From: Micropterix aruncella
Taxonomy: Eukaryota; Arthropoda; Insecta; Lepidoptera; Micropterigidae
Reading direction: 5' to 3'
Length of the DNA: 64,000 bases
NCBI GenBank assembly: GCA_944548615.1
Contig: OX155972.1
Span: forward strand, 10,289,161 to 10,353,160
A program made the translations under genes and the position numbers. The notes under the pieces are model-generated. The model saw only the letters and a list, made by a program, of their open reading frames with translations, was not told where the DNA came from and did no database searches. Each line of letters opens with the position of its first letter. Within the stretch, counting starts at the first letter, position 1. Below, piece after piece: positions 23,498 through 34,190 of the stretch.

Positions 23498-24224
23498 TCT
23501 ATACTAATATTATAAAGAGGTAAAGTTTGTGAGGTTGTAGGAAGTTATCTCTGTATCTACGGAACCGATTTTGAAAATTCTTCTACCAATAGAAATCCAT
23601 GTTATTTGTGAGTGTCATAGGCTATATATTGATCCGAAAAATAAAAAGACTTTTTCGTGGTAGTCGGATTTGCAAAGTAAGTCGGAGAAAAAACGGTCGA
23701 ACGAAAAGGTTTCTAACTAATGCTACCTTAACGATGAGAGATATATGATTAAGTTTTTAAGAAAAGTTGTAGAGCTTGATAATGCCTACAAAAAAGTAGC
23801 GACAGAATATGTCTAACTTCTATATTTAAGTCGCAAAAAGTAGTTTTTCATATTAAAAAAATAATTTAAATCGTTACGTCATGTTTATTGGTCATATTAT
23901 CAACAATTATGAATTCATATCAAAATAAGTAAATTTATCGTCTCAAGTGTTTAAAACAAAATACTTTTCCATTTTACTGTATATAAATTCCCTTCTACTG
24001 CATAAATGGTTAAAGAGATAACACTCACAAATAAGACACTCACAAGAAGCCACTCACAAATAACAGTAATGTAGTCAAATTGGCATGCAAACACATACAA
24101 ATATAACCCTTCTTTTGGCAGTAAGGAAATAAATCATAGCGCTCAGTACTAACCGAACCACACTCATAATTTCATCGCAAGTAAAAAGTTTTACCGCCCA
24201 ACGAATTGGGCACGGGTCAGCTAG
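23498..24224 (+). mobile_element. Non-autonomous Helitron, 727 bp
   Basis: It begins TCTATACTAATATTATAAAG after an A and ends with GCCCAACGAATTGGGC (short hairpin), ACGGGTCAG and CTAG before a T. TC start, 3' hairpin, CTAG end and A/T insertion are the Helitron hallmarks. It has no coding capacity. It resembles the family spread through Lepidoptera. The same family is at 28749, 29315 and 56100. Confidence 0.85.
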
Positions 24225-25176
24225 TTGTAAATATAGTAAAATAGATTTTTCGCATATTAGATACCTCAACGACGCACTACGCTTCAAAATTTTGTATTTT
24301 ATTACGAAACGCAACGTGTATATTTTACTAATATTTATTAAAATTGATTATTAGCTTCAATATGGCGACTTTGATAGTTTAATAATATTTATTTTATTTA
24401 TTTATTTATTTAATTTAACAATTCATTTACAAGTGCACAAGTATCACTAATAATCATATCAATAAAAAAATATATATATAATTAAAATTAAAATTAAAAT
24501 TAAACACGGCCGATATGACCATTAGCATTTAAGTACTGCTGCTGCCCAACTAAGTGCCAGGACTTGTTCCAGGGCAGCTAGCTCTCTAGTTTTTATATCA
24601 CATATATTCGGCAATGAATAAAAAAAAAAAAAATAAAAAGGAAAAGAAATATATATATTCCCGTCACCATTACAAATTATAACTAATAATCACTAACTAA
24701 TGATCACAATAGGAAATAAAACACAAAAATAAATAATCGTGTTAATAAAATAAAAATAAAATAAAATGTCAAATGATATCAAACAATAGTCACCAAAATT
24801 TATGAATAAGTAATAGTAATAAATAAAAATAAAAAATAAAATATGTCGGAGCACTGTAGATGGCGCTATAAATACGCCTATATGGTATAAAATAATAATT
24901 TGATAACAAAAGAATTTTGCAATCAAAGCTCTTATTATTATTATAATATTTATTAAAATCAAATACGATATATTTATGTTAATTTCGAGGATATTTGGAC
25001 TTTTAGACATTTAGACAATTACTTTTATTTAATATTTGGATAATTAATTTACCATGTAACACTCGGAATAATATAAAAGTAAATACTTGACTTTCTGTAA
25101 CGGCAGTCGTATTTTTTTATTTTTTTTAAATATATTTACTTGTGTATTATATTATAGGTTATAATATTATATTATA
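24225..25176. other. AT-rich DNA with a LINE-like (TTTA)n tail
   Basis: TTTATTTATTTATTTA at about 24395-24415, followed by a segment with TGCTGCTGCCCAAC (24536-24550), looks like the 3' end of a minus-strand LINE or SINE. Nothing coding is recognised. Confidence 0.35.
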
Positions 25177-25536
25177 GGAGAACCCGTCCCCATAGGAAGT
25201 TTTAACGATTAGTCGTTCTATCTCCCGTGAAGTGAACGCAGATGACTTGGAAAAAACAGTCCACCGTCAAGCTCCGCCACATGCCTTTAAGAGGCCCACG
25301 CCTTAACCGCTAGATAACTAGGTGTGTTACCCAGCGGGCTTATACTCATGCCCTTACTTTCAATTGTGACCAGATTACTCCGGTCTCTCGATTGGTTACG
25401 AGTTTGAGGTCGCTTGCGCGGTCCTCTCCCTTACGACGCGGTGAAACTGTGTATACCGAATCTATCGCAGACCACGTCATCCTTTGTCCGGCTGTTCACC
25501 CAGGATCGGGTAGCCGATGGTCGTTTCAAGAGTGTC
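25177..25536 (+). repeat. GCR head-only copy (truncated at the recurrent breakpoint)
   Basis: It starts GAGAACCCGTCCCCATAGG and runs to GGTCGTTTCAAGAGTG. The rest of the unit is absent. Confidence 0.65.
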
Positions 25537-25620
25537 ATGTGCTCCGAATAATTTAATATATCAGCTAGTATTCTAGAATATAATATTTTTTTTATTTGCT
25601 AATATGCATCCGGACGATAT

Positions 25621-26285
25621 CTTGCGGTGTCGACTACAACGGGCGAGCCCGTCACCACAGGACGTTTTAACGATTAGTCGTTCTGTCGCCCTGCAGTGAA
25701 CGTAGAAGACTTTGGACAGTACAATTCTACGTCCAGCTACGTCACAACCCGTGAGAGTCCAACGCCTTACCGCGAGTTAGCCAGGAATAAACCCCGCGGG
25801 CTCGAGATACTCGCGCCCTCACTTCCAATTGTGACCAGATTTCTCCGGTCTCTCGATTGGTTCCGAGTTCGAGGTCGCTTGCGCAGTCCTCTCCCTTACG
25901 AAGCGGTGAAACGGAGTGCACCGAATCTATCGCGGACCAAGGCGTCCTTTGCCCGACTCTGAACCGGGATCGGATGGCCAATGGTCATTTCAAGAGCAGT
26001 CGCCGTAAGGTAGACAACCACCCCCGCTCTGTAGGAAACAATACAGTTCCCAGACTCCCCCGACTGTTAGTCGGAGAGCACAATCGATAGGCTTGCGCCG
26101 CACGGTGTGCAGACCGTCCAGGGGCGCCAGAGGTTTAATTCCCAGGGGAGACTGGTTGACCCAGTGTCCTACCCAGGATTCGCACCCCATGCGGGGAAGC
26201 CGTCGGATGGGTGTTGACCCGTGAGTGTGACCGACCCTGAACACATGGGTCATCGTGGCCACCTCATCTTGGGCCCGTTAGCCCC
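25621..26285 (+). mobile_element. GCR full-length copy, 665 bp, with 11-bp target duplication
   Basis: This is the reference copy. CCGGACGATAT occurs at 25610-25620 and again at 26286-26296, directly flanking the unit, so its ends are defined: 5' CTTGCGGTGTCGACTAC and 3' CACCTCATCTTGGGCCCG...CC. Order is head (to about 26060), then tail. The tail holds GGCTTGCGCCGCACGG and GGTTTAATTCCC, loosely like tRNA A and B boxes. There is no poly(A), no clear terminal inverted repeat and no recognised protein. An 11-bp duplication suits either LINE-mobilised retroposons or Mutator-type DNA transposons. Confidence 0.75.
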
Positions 26286-26296
26286 CCGGACGATAT

Positions 26297-28267
26297 ATAA
26301 GATTTGTTTTTATAATAGGCGCCAGCCCGGATGAAACAAAGATTTATTCGGATACAAGTACAATGTGCAAGAGTACTTCCGCCGTTTAAAAGCGCTCTTG
26401 GGCAGGGGAATATAGGCTGAGTCGGGATTTGCATCGCCTAGCTCAGTCCATCTCAGGCAAGTGGTAGTAGAATCCCTGATTGACCCAGTCTACGGAAAGT
26501 TGACCATTCCATACACGGAATGAACGGCCTTTATAAATATTAAATTATTGGTCCCTAAAATATTACTTGTAATAAATCATACATAATACTCCTGTCGTGC
26601 TCTTCGGTTTATATTAGAGCGCGCTCGCACGCCCTCCTACGGTGGCGGGGCGGGTTAGTTAGCAAAGACTGCCACCATTTGCTTCAACCTGCGCTATGCA
26701 AATAATGCCCGCGTCTCGCCGCTAGATGGCGTTGACGTGATGTCAGAATTTGTCATTAATTTAAAATAAGCGATTCTGAAGTATATGTAAATTTAATTTT
26801 GCTAAAAGAATGAACATATTTTATTTTAGATGATATTTATGAATTACAAGAAATGTTCTCAACATATGACTTAAGCTGATTTTTAATATTTAATTTATTT
26901 TTATTATAAAACTATAATATTTGTAAAATATAATATTTATAAAACTTAACCCTCATTTGCGAGATCGATTCCTTCCTCTTATGATAATAAACTTGTTTTG
27001 CTGATATGGAAATGAAAATATGTGATAATATGAAGATAAGATTATGCAGATATTCATGATCGATCTTCAATATTAAAAATAGAAATAAAAGGATATTTTC
27101 CGACATACATTCGTTGTTTATTTCAGTAAACCTATTGCGAAATACATTTCCCGAATCTAGATATGTGTTTTAATTATTTATAATATTTATGAAACTTAAA
27201 TAGATATGGTAATCGTCGAAGGCCGTTCGTGGTTTAAGAGAACATGTTAAAATGGTTTCGTTTTTATACGCGTTTCGATGAGCATTGTTCATTTAGATTT
27301 TCCTACCTTGACCTTTCAATTTGTCGGCAGGATTATATTGGAGGTAATCTATATTGTCCGGTTGTCTAAACGACGGTAGTCTTTTGACACACGGTTTTCC
27401 TTGCTCTCGAACGGAGCTGTTACGCGTATCTAGCTATGAAACTATAAATAACGCCTATGCGGGCCTTTGCCCCTCCGATGATTTGCAAATATATTTATTT
27501 AAGAAAAGGTTTTATATATTTTGGGAATTTTTATGAGTTTAATCTGCTATTAGGGGCCTCGGGAAAGAACTCAATATCACCTCGACTCAGCAACGTTTTA
27601 ATCCATTGGATTTTCTAACGTGCCTCCTTAATTATATTTAATTATTTTACTGCTTCCATCTAATTAGAGATCGCCGTATAATTTTAGATTTTACTAGAGG
27701 ATATCTACCTTCGATCCTGATCCCTATAAATGTGATTTTATATTTCTAGAAAAACGTGTTAGCACGTAAGTATCGTGAAAGGCGTGTCTGAAGGACTTAT
27801 GATTGCACGATTTTGATAATTCAAATTAATGAAAGAATTTGAATCTATTTTTAGAATCTACAGTGAAATAATATAAGCTACTTTCCCAATTAGGATGCGG
27901 AAATCACGCTGGAAGGTTTTGCCGGCGCCGCACTTGACTCTATTTAAAGGTTTTAAAAGATGACTATGACTTGAGTTTTTTTTGGTAGATGTCGGTAGGC
28001 CACTTCCGATTGTAATGTGCACCGGCGACCGGTCACCACCGCGAGGCGGAGAACCGGTCGCCGCGCTCAAAATGACGACCTCCCTCGGCGATGTCTTCAG
28101 GCCAAAAAAAAAACTCTCGCTAGCGATCCTCTACTCCCGTATTCAATCTACCCGCTAGTAATATTATGCGGTAATACTCTCTTATATCCGACACTACTGT
28201 TACATTATGATTTTATATAGTTTTGGCAATTACTAATTGTTTAATATTTATAAAATCCGTAATGGTT
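26297..28267. other. No gene recognised
   Basis: 26300-26760 is GC-richer with CTAGATGGCG-type motifs and may be an unrecognised repeat. The rest is AT-rich. A GC-rich patch at 27910-28130 has short frames on both strands but no motif. Confidence 0.35.
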
Positions 28268-28716
28268 TTTAACCATTACAAGAGCAGTCGCCGTAAGGTT
28301 CGCAACCACTCCCGCTCTATAGGAAACAGTACTGCTTCCAGACTCCCCCGACTGTTAAGGCGTTGGCCTCTAACGGGCTTGTGGCGTAGCTAGACGGTGG
28401 ACTGTTTTGTCCTCAAGTCTTCTGCTCTCACTCCAGGGAGATAGAACGACTAACCGTTGAAACTTCCTGAGGTGACGGGCTCGCCCGCTGCAGTCGACAA
28501 CCCTTGTTGTTAGTCAGAGTGCACAGTCAATTGGCTTACGCCGCACGGTGCGCAGATCGTCCAGGAGCGCCAGAAGGTTGATTCCTATGGGAAACTAGCC
28601 CTAAGGCCAGAGTCTTACCCGGGCTCGCACTTCATGCGTGGAGGCCGCCGAATGGGTTGAACTCCTGAACAGAATGGATCTTCGTGGCCAACTCAGCAAG
28701 GGCCCATTAGCTCCCA
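28268..28716. repeat. GCR mosaic: middle (+), head (-), tail (+)
   Basis: 28268-28353 is the middle segment (AAGAGCAGTCGCCGTAAGG to CCCCCGACTG) in plus. 28354-28500 is the 5' part of the head in minus, ending GCTCGCCCGCTGCAGTCG. 28505-28716 is a tail in plus, from TTAGTCAGAGTGCACAGTC to GGGCCCATTAGCTCCC. It repeats the head(-)/tail(+) junction of 14829. Confidence 0.65.
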
Positions 28717-28748
28717 TTAGGTGATAGCTCATTATAGGTGATAGTAAA

Positions 28749-29310
28749 TCTATACTAATATTATAAAGAGGTAAAGTTTGTGACGTTGTAGGAAGTAATC
28801 TCTGGATCTACTGAACCGATTTTGAAAATTCTTTTACCAATTATTAACCTTTACCAAGCCACTTTTACCAAGCCACGTTATTTGTGAGTGTCATAGACTT
28901 TATATTATACCGAAAAATGTAAAGACTTTTTCGTGGTAGTCGGATTTCCAAAGTAAGTCGGAAAAAATGGTCGAACGAAAAGGTTTCTAAGTAACGCTGC
29001 CTTAACGATGAGAGATATATGATTAAGTTCTAGGGAAAAGTTGTAGAGTTTGATAATTCCTACAAAAAGTCAGCGACAGCATATGTCTAACTTTTATATT
29101 TAAGTAACAAAAAGTAGTATTTTATATTAAAAAAATAATTTTAATCGTTAGGTCATTTTATTGGTCATATTATCAACAATTATGAATTATTATCAAAATA
29201 AGTAAATTTATCGTTTCAAGTGTTTTAAACCAAAGACTTTTCCTATTTTACTGCATAAATAGTTAAGGAGATAATACGACATATGTAGGTATGGAACCGC
29301 GACCGTGTCG
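28749..29310 (+). mobile_element. Helitron copy lacking its 3' end
   Basis: TCTATACTAATATTATAAAG start at 28749 and about 530 bases matching 23498-24040. The 3' hairpin end is missing; a second short copy begins at 29315. Confidence 0.7.
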
Positions 29311-29314
29311 TCTA

Positions 29315-29491
29315 TCTATACTAATATTATAAAGAGGTAAAAATTTTGACATACATATGCAGTAAAAATATAACCCTTCTTTTGGCAGTCAGGAAATAAA
29401 TCATAGCCCTCAGTAGTAACCAAACCACACTCATAATTTCATCACAAGTAATAAGTTTTACCGCCCAACGAAGTGGGCACGGGTCAGTTTG
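29315..29491 (+). mobile_element. Short deleted Helitron, 177 bp
   Basis: TCTATACTAATATTATAAAG start and 3' hairpin GCCCAACGAAGTGGGC with ACGGGTCAG. The final CTAG reads TTTG (29488-29491). The centre is deleted. Confidence 0.7.
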
Positions 29492-29659
29492 TATTGAATA
29501 ATTCCACAGTGTAGGCGCTTAAAAAAACGAAATAACTATGGGTCGTCGTCGGGTTGAACCGCGCTGGCTCCCGGAGTAAATAAATTAAAATAACGCCTTA
29601 CATAAATTTATAATAGGATATTAAAGATGATTTACGCGACATTAAGACCGCGGGGAGCG

Positions 29660-30000
29660 AGTGAGGGCCGGGCGCGGCTACCAGAAATATAACCGGCAGA
29701 CACTTGGCAAACGCTTTACATTTTTAATACTGAGCGTAGCGCTGCGACTCCACTGTTTGCTATTACTTCCTACCCAGACTGCCTTATTTAAAGGCTCCTC
29801 TATATTCCACTCTATAGTATTGAAGCAGGATGAAGAGTGTTGTAAGTCCTATGAATAAGTATTCTTATTTTACGGCTAGTTTCGAAGCTGTTTTTATAAT
29901 TCTATTTGTTGTGCACTATATTATAATTAGGGACGAGAAGTATAACGTGCTTATAGTTGTGTAATAGTGTGGATCGGTCTTGTATAGATTATTTTTTTCA
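29660..30000 (+). repeat. Interspersed repeat, uninterrupted copy
   Basis: It matches 32205-32441 joined to 34467-34575 (blocks GCGACTCCACTGTTTGCT, TGAAGCAGGATGAAGAGTG, TTAGGGAYGAGAAKTATAA). This copy lacks the Helitron found in the other, so it serves as the empty site. Family unknown. Confidence 0.65.
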
Positions 30001-30099
30001 ATACCTTTCTATATGGAATCGATTTTTAGTAGTATGGAGATTACATGAAGAATAAAAATAAAATACTAGTTTTAAAAAAAACACTAAAAACACGCTTTT

Positions 30100-30300
30100 G
30101 GGCTATGATACGATATTCCATCATGTAATTCCAGTGCCTATTTTCCGACTTCATCATCAGACCTTGAAACCTAATCGTGGTCAAAGTTCATTCCAATACT
30201 TTTCTAACAAGTCCAAACACAGCTATGATACGATGTTCCATCATGAAGTTCCAGTTCATATCTTCCGACTCCATCATCAGATCAGTTCGACAGTACCATA
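30100..30300 (+). repeat. Imperfect ~130-bp tandem duplication
   Basis: GCTATGATACGATRTTCCAT followed by a TTCCGACTYCATCATCAGA block occurs twice (about 30100-30170 and 30222-30290). Related CTTCCGGCTCCAT motifs recur at 58640-58800. Confidence 0.55.
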
Positions 30301-30439
30301 TTATTGTATTGTCATCAGAACTACATACAGCTGCCAATTTCATAACGCTGCGATCCTTGGAAGATGGTTAAATTAGTTAAACCTTAGATTCCATTACATA
30401 GTTACATACAGGTCGACCTAATAAAAGCGTGTTAATAAG

Positions 30440-30800
30440 TTAAACCTTCGGCTACGTAACGACCAAATTTGGTTGCACATCAGAACACCATTGACTACGT
30501 AACGACCAATATTGGCGGCTTGTTCCCGGAGCGCATAGTAATATTAATTTATAATTCGAACGCATCCTAACATCCATACCAAATATCTCATTAATACCAT
30601 AGATACATAGAAGGCCGCTAGAATAATTTCGCGCGTCATTTCGCGGATATTTCTGGTGAAATTCCATTGTCAAATATTATCATTTTTTTTTTTCGAGAAA
30701 TCATCAAAGTTTTTATGAGCTAATATCTAAATATTTTTGTATGTAAATAAGCAAAACGAAACAATACCTTTGATAGAGAATCTAATAAATATCACGATAG
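30440..30800 (-). mobile_element. MITE, TTAA-edged (family with 48893-49278)
   Basis: The TTAA at 30440 is followed by ACCTTCGGCTACGTAACGACC. The copy at 48893-49278 ends GGTCGTTACGTAGCCGAGGG-TTAA in the other orientation. The far end is not clear. TTAA target use points to the piggyBac superfamily. Confidence 0.5.
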
Positions 30801-30858
30801 TACAATATCAATAAACTGGGGGGAGGGGGGGGGTAGTAGTAGTGGAAACATCTAATAG

Positions 30859-31171
30859 TGTAATGAGGTGCGGTCTGCTCGGACAACCTCTAATTTGTCG
30901 CTGGTGAAGGATGGCAGGATTCCAGATAAACGCCTTGTTCGTGGTGGCACAGATTTATTGTAGGTTTTACAATATAAAGCGCACGCGAGCAAAATATAAA
31001 AGTACAAAGCAGGATTGCGGTGGCGACGATATCGACCGTCCGCTCCGATCGTATAGCAATCTGACGTCTAAGTGCGTTCGACCAGTCCTCTCTTCACTAG
31101 TTGATTGAGTTCAGCAGCGTCGCTCGATATAAAGTTGCCACGCTAGAAAGGTTTAGGCTAAGTACGAAACA
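30859..31171 (-). repeat. Probable 3' LTR of a BEL/Pao element
   Basis: On the minus strand TGTTTCGTACTTAGCC follows a purine tract (GAAAGGGGGCGG), and the segment ends ...CTCATTACA, giving TG...CA ends over 313 bases. An AATAAA lies inside. Pol remnants sit just upstream on the same strand. Confidence 0.45.
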
Positions 31172-31199
31172 CCGCCCCCTTTCAAATGCCTACATTTCA

Positions 31200-31510
31200 A
31201 AAGCAATTCAAAATATCCAAATTATCTACAAAATTTCAAAGCATTGATTTAGTAGCAAACAAAATTTTACTAACAATCTAAAGCAAAAAAAAACTCTGAA
31301 GCAAAAATACAGGCAAAATCATAACAAAAACTTTAGCAAATTTACAAAAACTTTAGCAAAAAAAACTCTAAAGCAAAAATACAGGCAAATAATAGCTAAA
31401 ACTTCAGCAAATTTACAAAAACTTTAGCAAAAAGGCTCTAAAACAAAGGTCTAAAGCAAAAGTATAGGCAAAATAATAACAAAAATATTAGCAAATTTAG
31501 TAAAATACAT
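31200..31510. repeat. A-rich tandem repeat (ACTTTAGCAAATTTAC-like)
   Basis: Irregular repeats of about 30-60 bases with AAAACTTTAGCAAA and CTCTAAAGCAAAAATA. It lies between the pol remnant and the putative LTR. Confidence 0.6.
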
Positions 31511-31519
31511 AAGCATTTT

Positions 31520-31712
31520 TCAAGACACAGGCAATGGACAGAGTTTCACTATCGGTCGAACATATGTTCCGCCCGCAGTTTTGATAGAGACGGCTCGCAC
31601 CCTCTCATCCCTGCCATGGTATACCTACCTCGACCACCCTGGCTAAACGCCACTGCAGAGGCGGGAGATTGTCTTCCTTTACAAGGACCATATCGCCGAC
31701 TTTTGCAGTGTG
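31520..31712 (-). pseudogene. BEL/Pao pol C-terminal remnant (DUF5641-like)
   Basis: The minus strand reads KVGDMVLVKEDNLPPLQWRL then ARVVEV and decayed sequence in which residues matching the family's C-terminal tail are scattered. V-G-D-x-V-L-V-K...P-P-x-x-W-x-L is the signature of the domain that ends BEL/Pao polyproteins. A stop and frame changes show it is dead. Only this last piece of the element is here. Confidence 0.65.
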
Positions 31713-31744
31713 TTTAAAAATCACATTTTTAAACACAAGCTTTT

Positions 31745-32035
31745 ATTAAAATGTTCTGTCTGGAGCCAACCCTGGGTGAAGCAGCCATGTCATAGCGGAA
31801 CTTAGAACGGGTATCATAATTGAATGCTATACAGAATTTCTATTCTGTCTATGCTGTTGACCGTTGAGAGGTACCCCATCGGGAGCCAACCCTGGGCGCA
31901 GCAGCCATGACATGGTGAAACTTATAACGGGCTATCATAATTGAATGCGTATTATATAAAATTTCGTGTATGTGCTGTTGTCCGTTGAAGAGTCCCCTCG
32001 CCAATCCTGGATGCTGAATCAGGTCATGCTTACTA
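31745..32035 (+). repeat. ~120-bp tandem repeat with GGAGCCAACCCTGGG
   Basis: The unit GGAGCCAACCCTGGGYGMAG...TATCATAATTGAATGC...GCTGTTGWCCGTTGA occurs two to three times. The same unit in opposite orientation is at 39585-40000. Confidence 0.65.
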
Positions 32036-32204
32036 TAAAAATGTATTGTTATCGGACCTAAACCAAAATTTAAAATGGATTTGGTTCTAATTCGGCTTAC
32101 AAGATTTTACCTAAACAAACCTACTGACAAACATTGCAAGTTAATAAAAGCTTGTAAAAATCCATTATATTACTGCTCCAAGTGGGTTGAATTTTTGTAA
32201 TAAA

Positions 32205-32441
32205 TGGAAAAGATATAACCGACAGACATTTGGCAAACGCTTTTAATTTTTAATACCGAACCAAGGGCTGCGACTCCACTGTTTGCTTTTAATTCCTGCT
32301 CATACTGCCTTATTCAATATCTTCTCTACATTCCACTTTATTGCATTGAAGCAGGATGAAGAGTGCTGTAATATGAATTATCTTTCCTATGAATAAGCAA
32401 CATATGTTCTGACTAGTTTCGCAGCTGTTTTTATAATATAA
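32205..32441 (+). repeat. Interspersed repeat, left half of copy split by Helitron
   Basis: It matches 29690-29905. The right half resumes at 34467. Confidence 0.65.
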
Positions 32442-32612
32442 CTAGATGACCCGGTGAACTTCGTACCACTTAAAATTTATTTGATTGTAACTCTTCATAA
32501 GCGTTTATTAATCCTAATGAACCTTCCAAATCTAATTCAATGACATCTATAATATGGCCGAATCATGTAAGGTTTGAGTATCGTTTGGTGATTAAATGAA
32601 AGTCGTTTGTCA

Positions 32613-33560
32613 TTACATATATATAGGTAAATGCAGTTCACATTCAACACAAAACATTCTGGTAAAATATGTTTTTCGTTTTGTTTTCCGGCGCTTAAAT
32701 AAATGATGGCAAAAATGATGGCTTTCCGACCGATGGCTTGGCGAACACGGGACATACAGTTGTCCATGCGCGTAATACGGAAACTCCAAGTTAATTCCGC
32801 AAACTTCCAACACGCGCGATTTGTCATCGTGAAGGCCAGACGCACGGGGAATCTATATTCCGCTTTCCAGAATTACCAAGTGTACAACTGTAGATTGTCT
32901 TTCGTATGTCGCAAAGGAAAAGATGCGCCAAATCGCCTCGTTGCTATTGACATAGCGACACGTCTGATACTGAGATACACCTCGTTTGAATTCCTCACAG
33001 CGAAAACAGCCATATCGCTTTATTTTACGTATTTGCATATGTAATTTATCGAGTTGATAAATTTGCAGTATTCAACATTGATTTACGCTTTAAAAGCCTT
33101 GGACAATAAGGCACAATCTAACTATTGACCACATTTACATCTTGCCCTTTGACCTTCACAATTGCAGATCGCCCATTGTCCGCAAATTATCGGCGACGAT
33201 ACAATAATAATAATAATAATAATAATAATAATTTTATTCATTCAAAAATATAAATTTACAATTGTATTAGTTGCAGAATCTGCCTAACTAGGCCATAGCC
33301 CGTACCAAGGAAAACTCTATGTATGGCAAAGATTTATTCATGAGGTAAAGACAATGGGTATCCGTCATTGCTTGTGATGGTGTTAGCAATCAGGTCTCTC
33401 AGGTAACGCTTGGAACAGTTACTATCGAGCATACAGGGCGAGATGTTGTTATAAACTTCGCGAAGTCCATAGATCATATTCTTAGGCAACACTGCAAGCA
33501 ATTTCGGATTAACATCTTCATCTTGTATTTCGGCCGAGATGATGGAATCATCTCACATCA
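32613..33560 (-). pseudogene. Helitron Rep/helicase remnants
   Basis: Three pieces in RepHel order are readable on the minus strand. (1) 33560-33334: ISAEIQDEDVNPKLL, then KNMIYGL...NNISPCM, CSKRYLRDLI and NDGYPL, matching the N-terminal Helitron domain. (2) 33038-32853: CRYVNSNEAIWRIFSF then ERQSTVVHL, matching the conserved linker before the helicase. (3) 32845-32700: RLAFTMTNRA and, in another frame, CGINLEFPYYAHGQLYVPCS, matching SF1 helicase motifs V-VI. Everything between linker and motif V is deleted, and frames are broken. RepHel nicks and unwinds DNA for rolling-circle transposition; this copy cannot. Confidence 0.8.
33203..33300 (-). mobile_element. LINE 3' tail with (ATT)n, inside the Helitron
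   Basis: A (TAA)n run at about 33203-33232 followed by TTTTATTCATTCAAAAATA reads on the minus strand as a LINE 3' end with an ATT-repeat tail. It splits the RepHel remnants. Confidence 0.5.
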
Positions 33561-33904
33561 GTGCGGTTTGCACTTGAAGTAGCTTGCCGCACATTTGACT
33601 GACTTCGTCGACCTATGTTATCTCTTCTTCTCGACATTGTAATGGACACCGTAAAACGACACGGAATTGTTTTCACGCTCACTCAAATCGATCGAAATTT
33701 CCATGAGGTCTTTACAGTATTGAAATCCCCAAACTAAGTCCAAATTCGTGGTTACGTCATTAAAAAAACGGTTGGGTCATCCCAAGACTTTCCTGTCAAG
33801 TATCCAGGAACGTAATTCATCTAAATAATAATATCATTAATCCAACAACAACAACCTCCTCCCCCCCCCCCCCCCCCCCCCCCTCCGCCCCACCCCCATC
33901 GACC

Positions 33905-34190
33905 TTGACTTTGACTTCGACTTTTCGACTTTTCCGACTTTTTCTACTTTTTCGACTTTTTTACTCTTTTGACTTTTTCGGCATTTTTGGCTTTTTCCAC
34001 TTTTTATACTTTTCCGACATTTTCGACCTTTTCGACTTTTTGGACTTTTCCGACTTTTTTAAATTTTGCGACTTTTCCGACATTTTCGACTTTTTTGACT
34101 TTTCCGACTTTTTCGACTTTTTTTTACTTTTTTGACTTTCGACTTTTTTGACTTTTGCATTTTTTGACTTTTCGACTTTTTGAAATTTTA
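33905..34190. repeat. CTTTTTCGA minisatellite in Helitron
   Basis: Variants of the 9-base unit GACTTTTTC/GACTTTTCC repeat for nearly 290 bases. On the minus strand one frame gives a Lys/Ser-rich peptide (KKSEKSKKSK-like), a by-product of the repeat. A poly(C) run precedes it at about 33859-33883. Confidence 0.9.

Noticed and set aside
33600..33900. CRISPR-like or direct-repeat array
   Set aside because: Only poly(C) and the Helitron minisatellite are present; no regular repeat-spacer pattern exists, and the window is eukaryotic.
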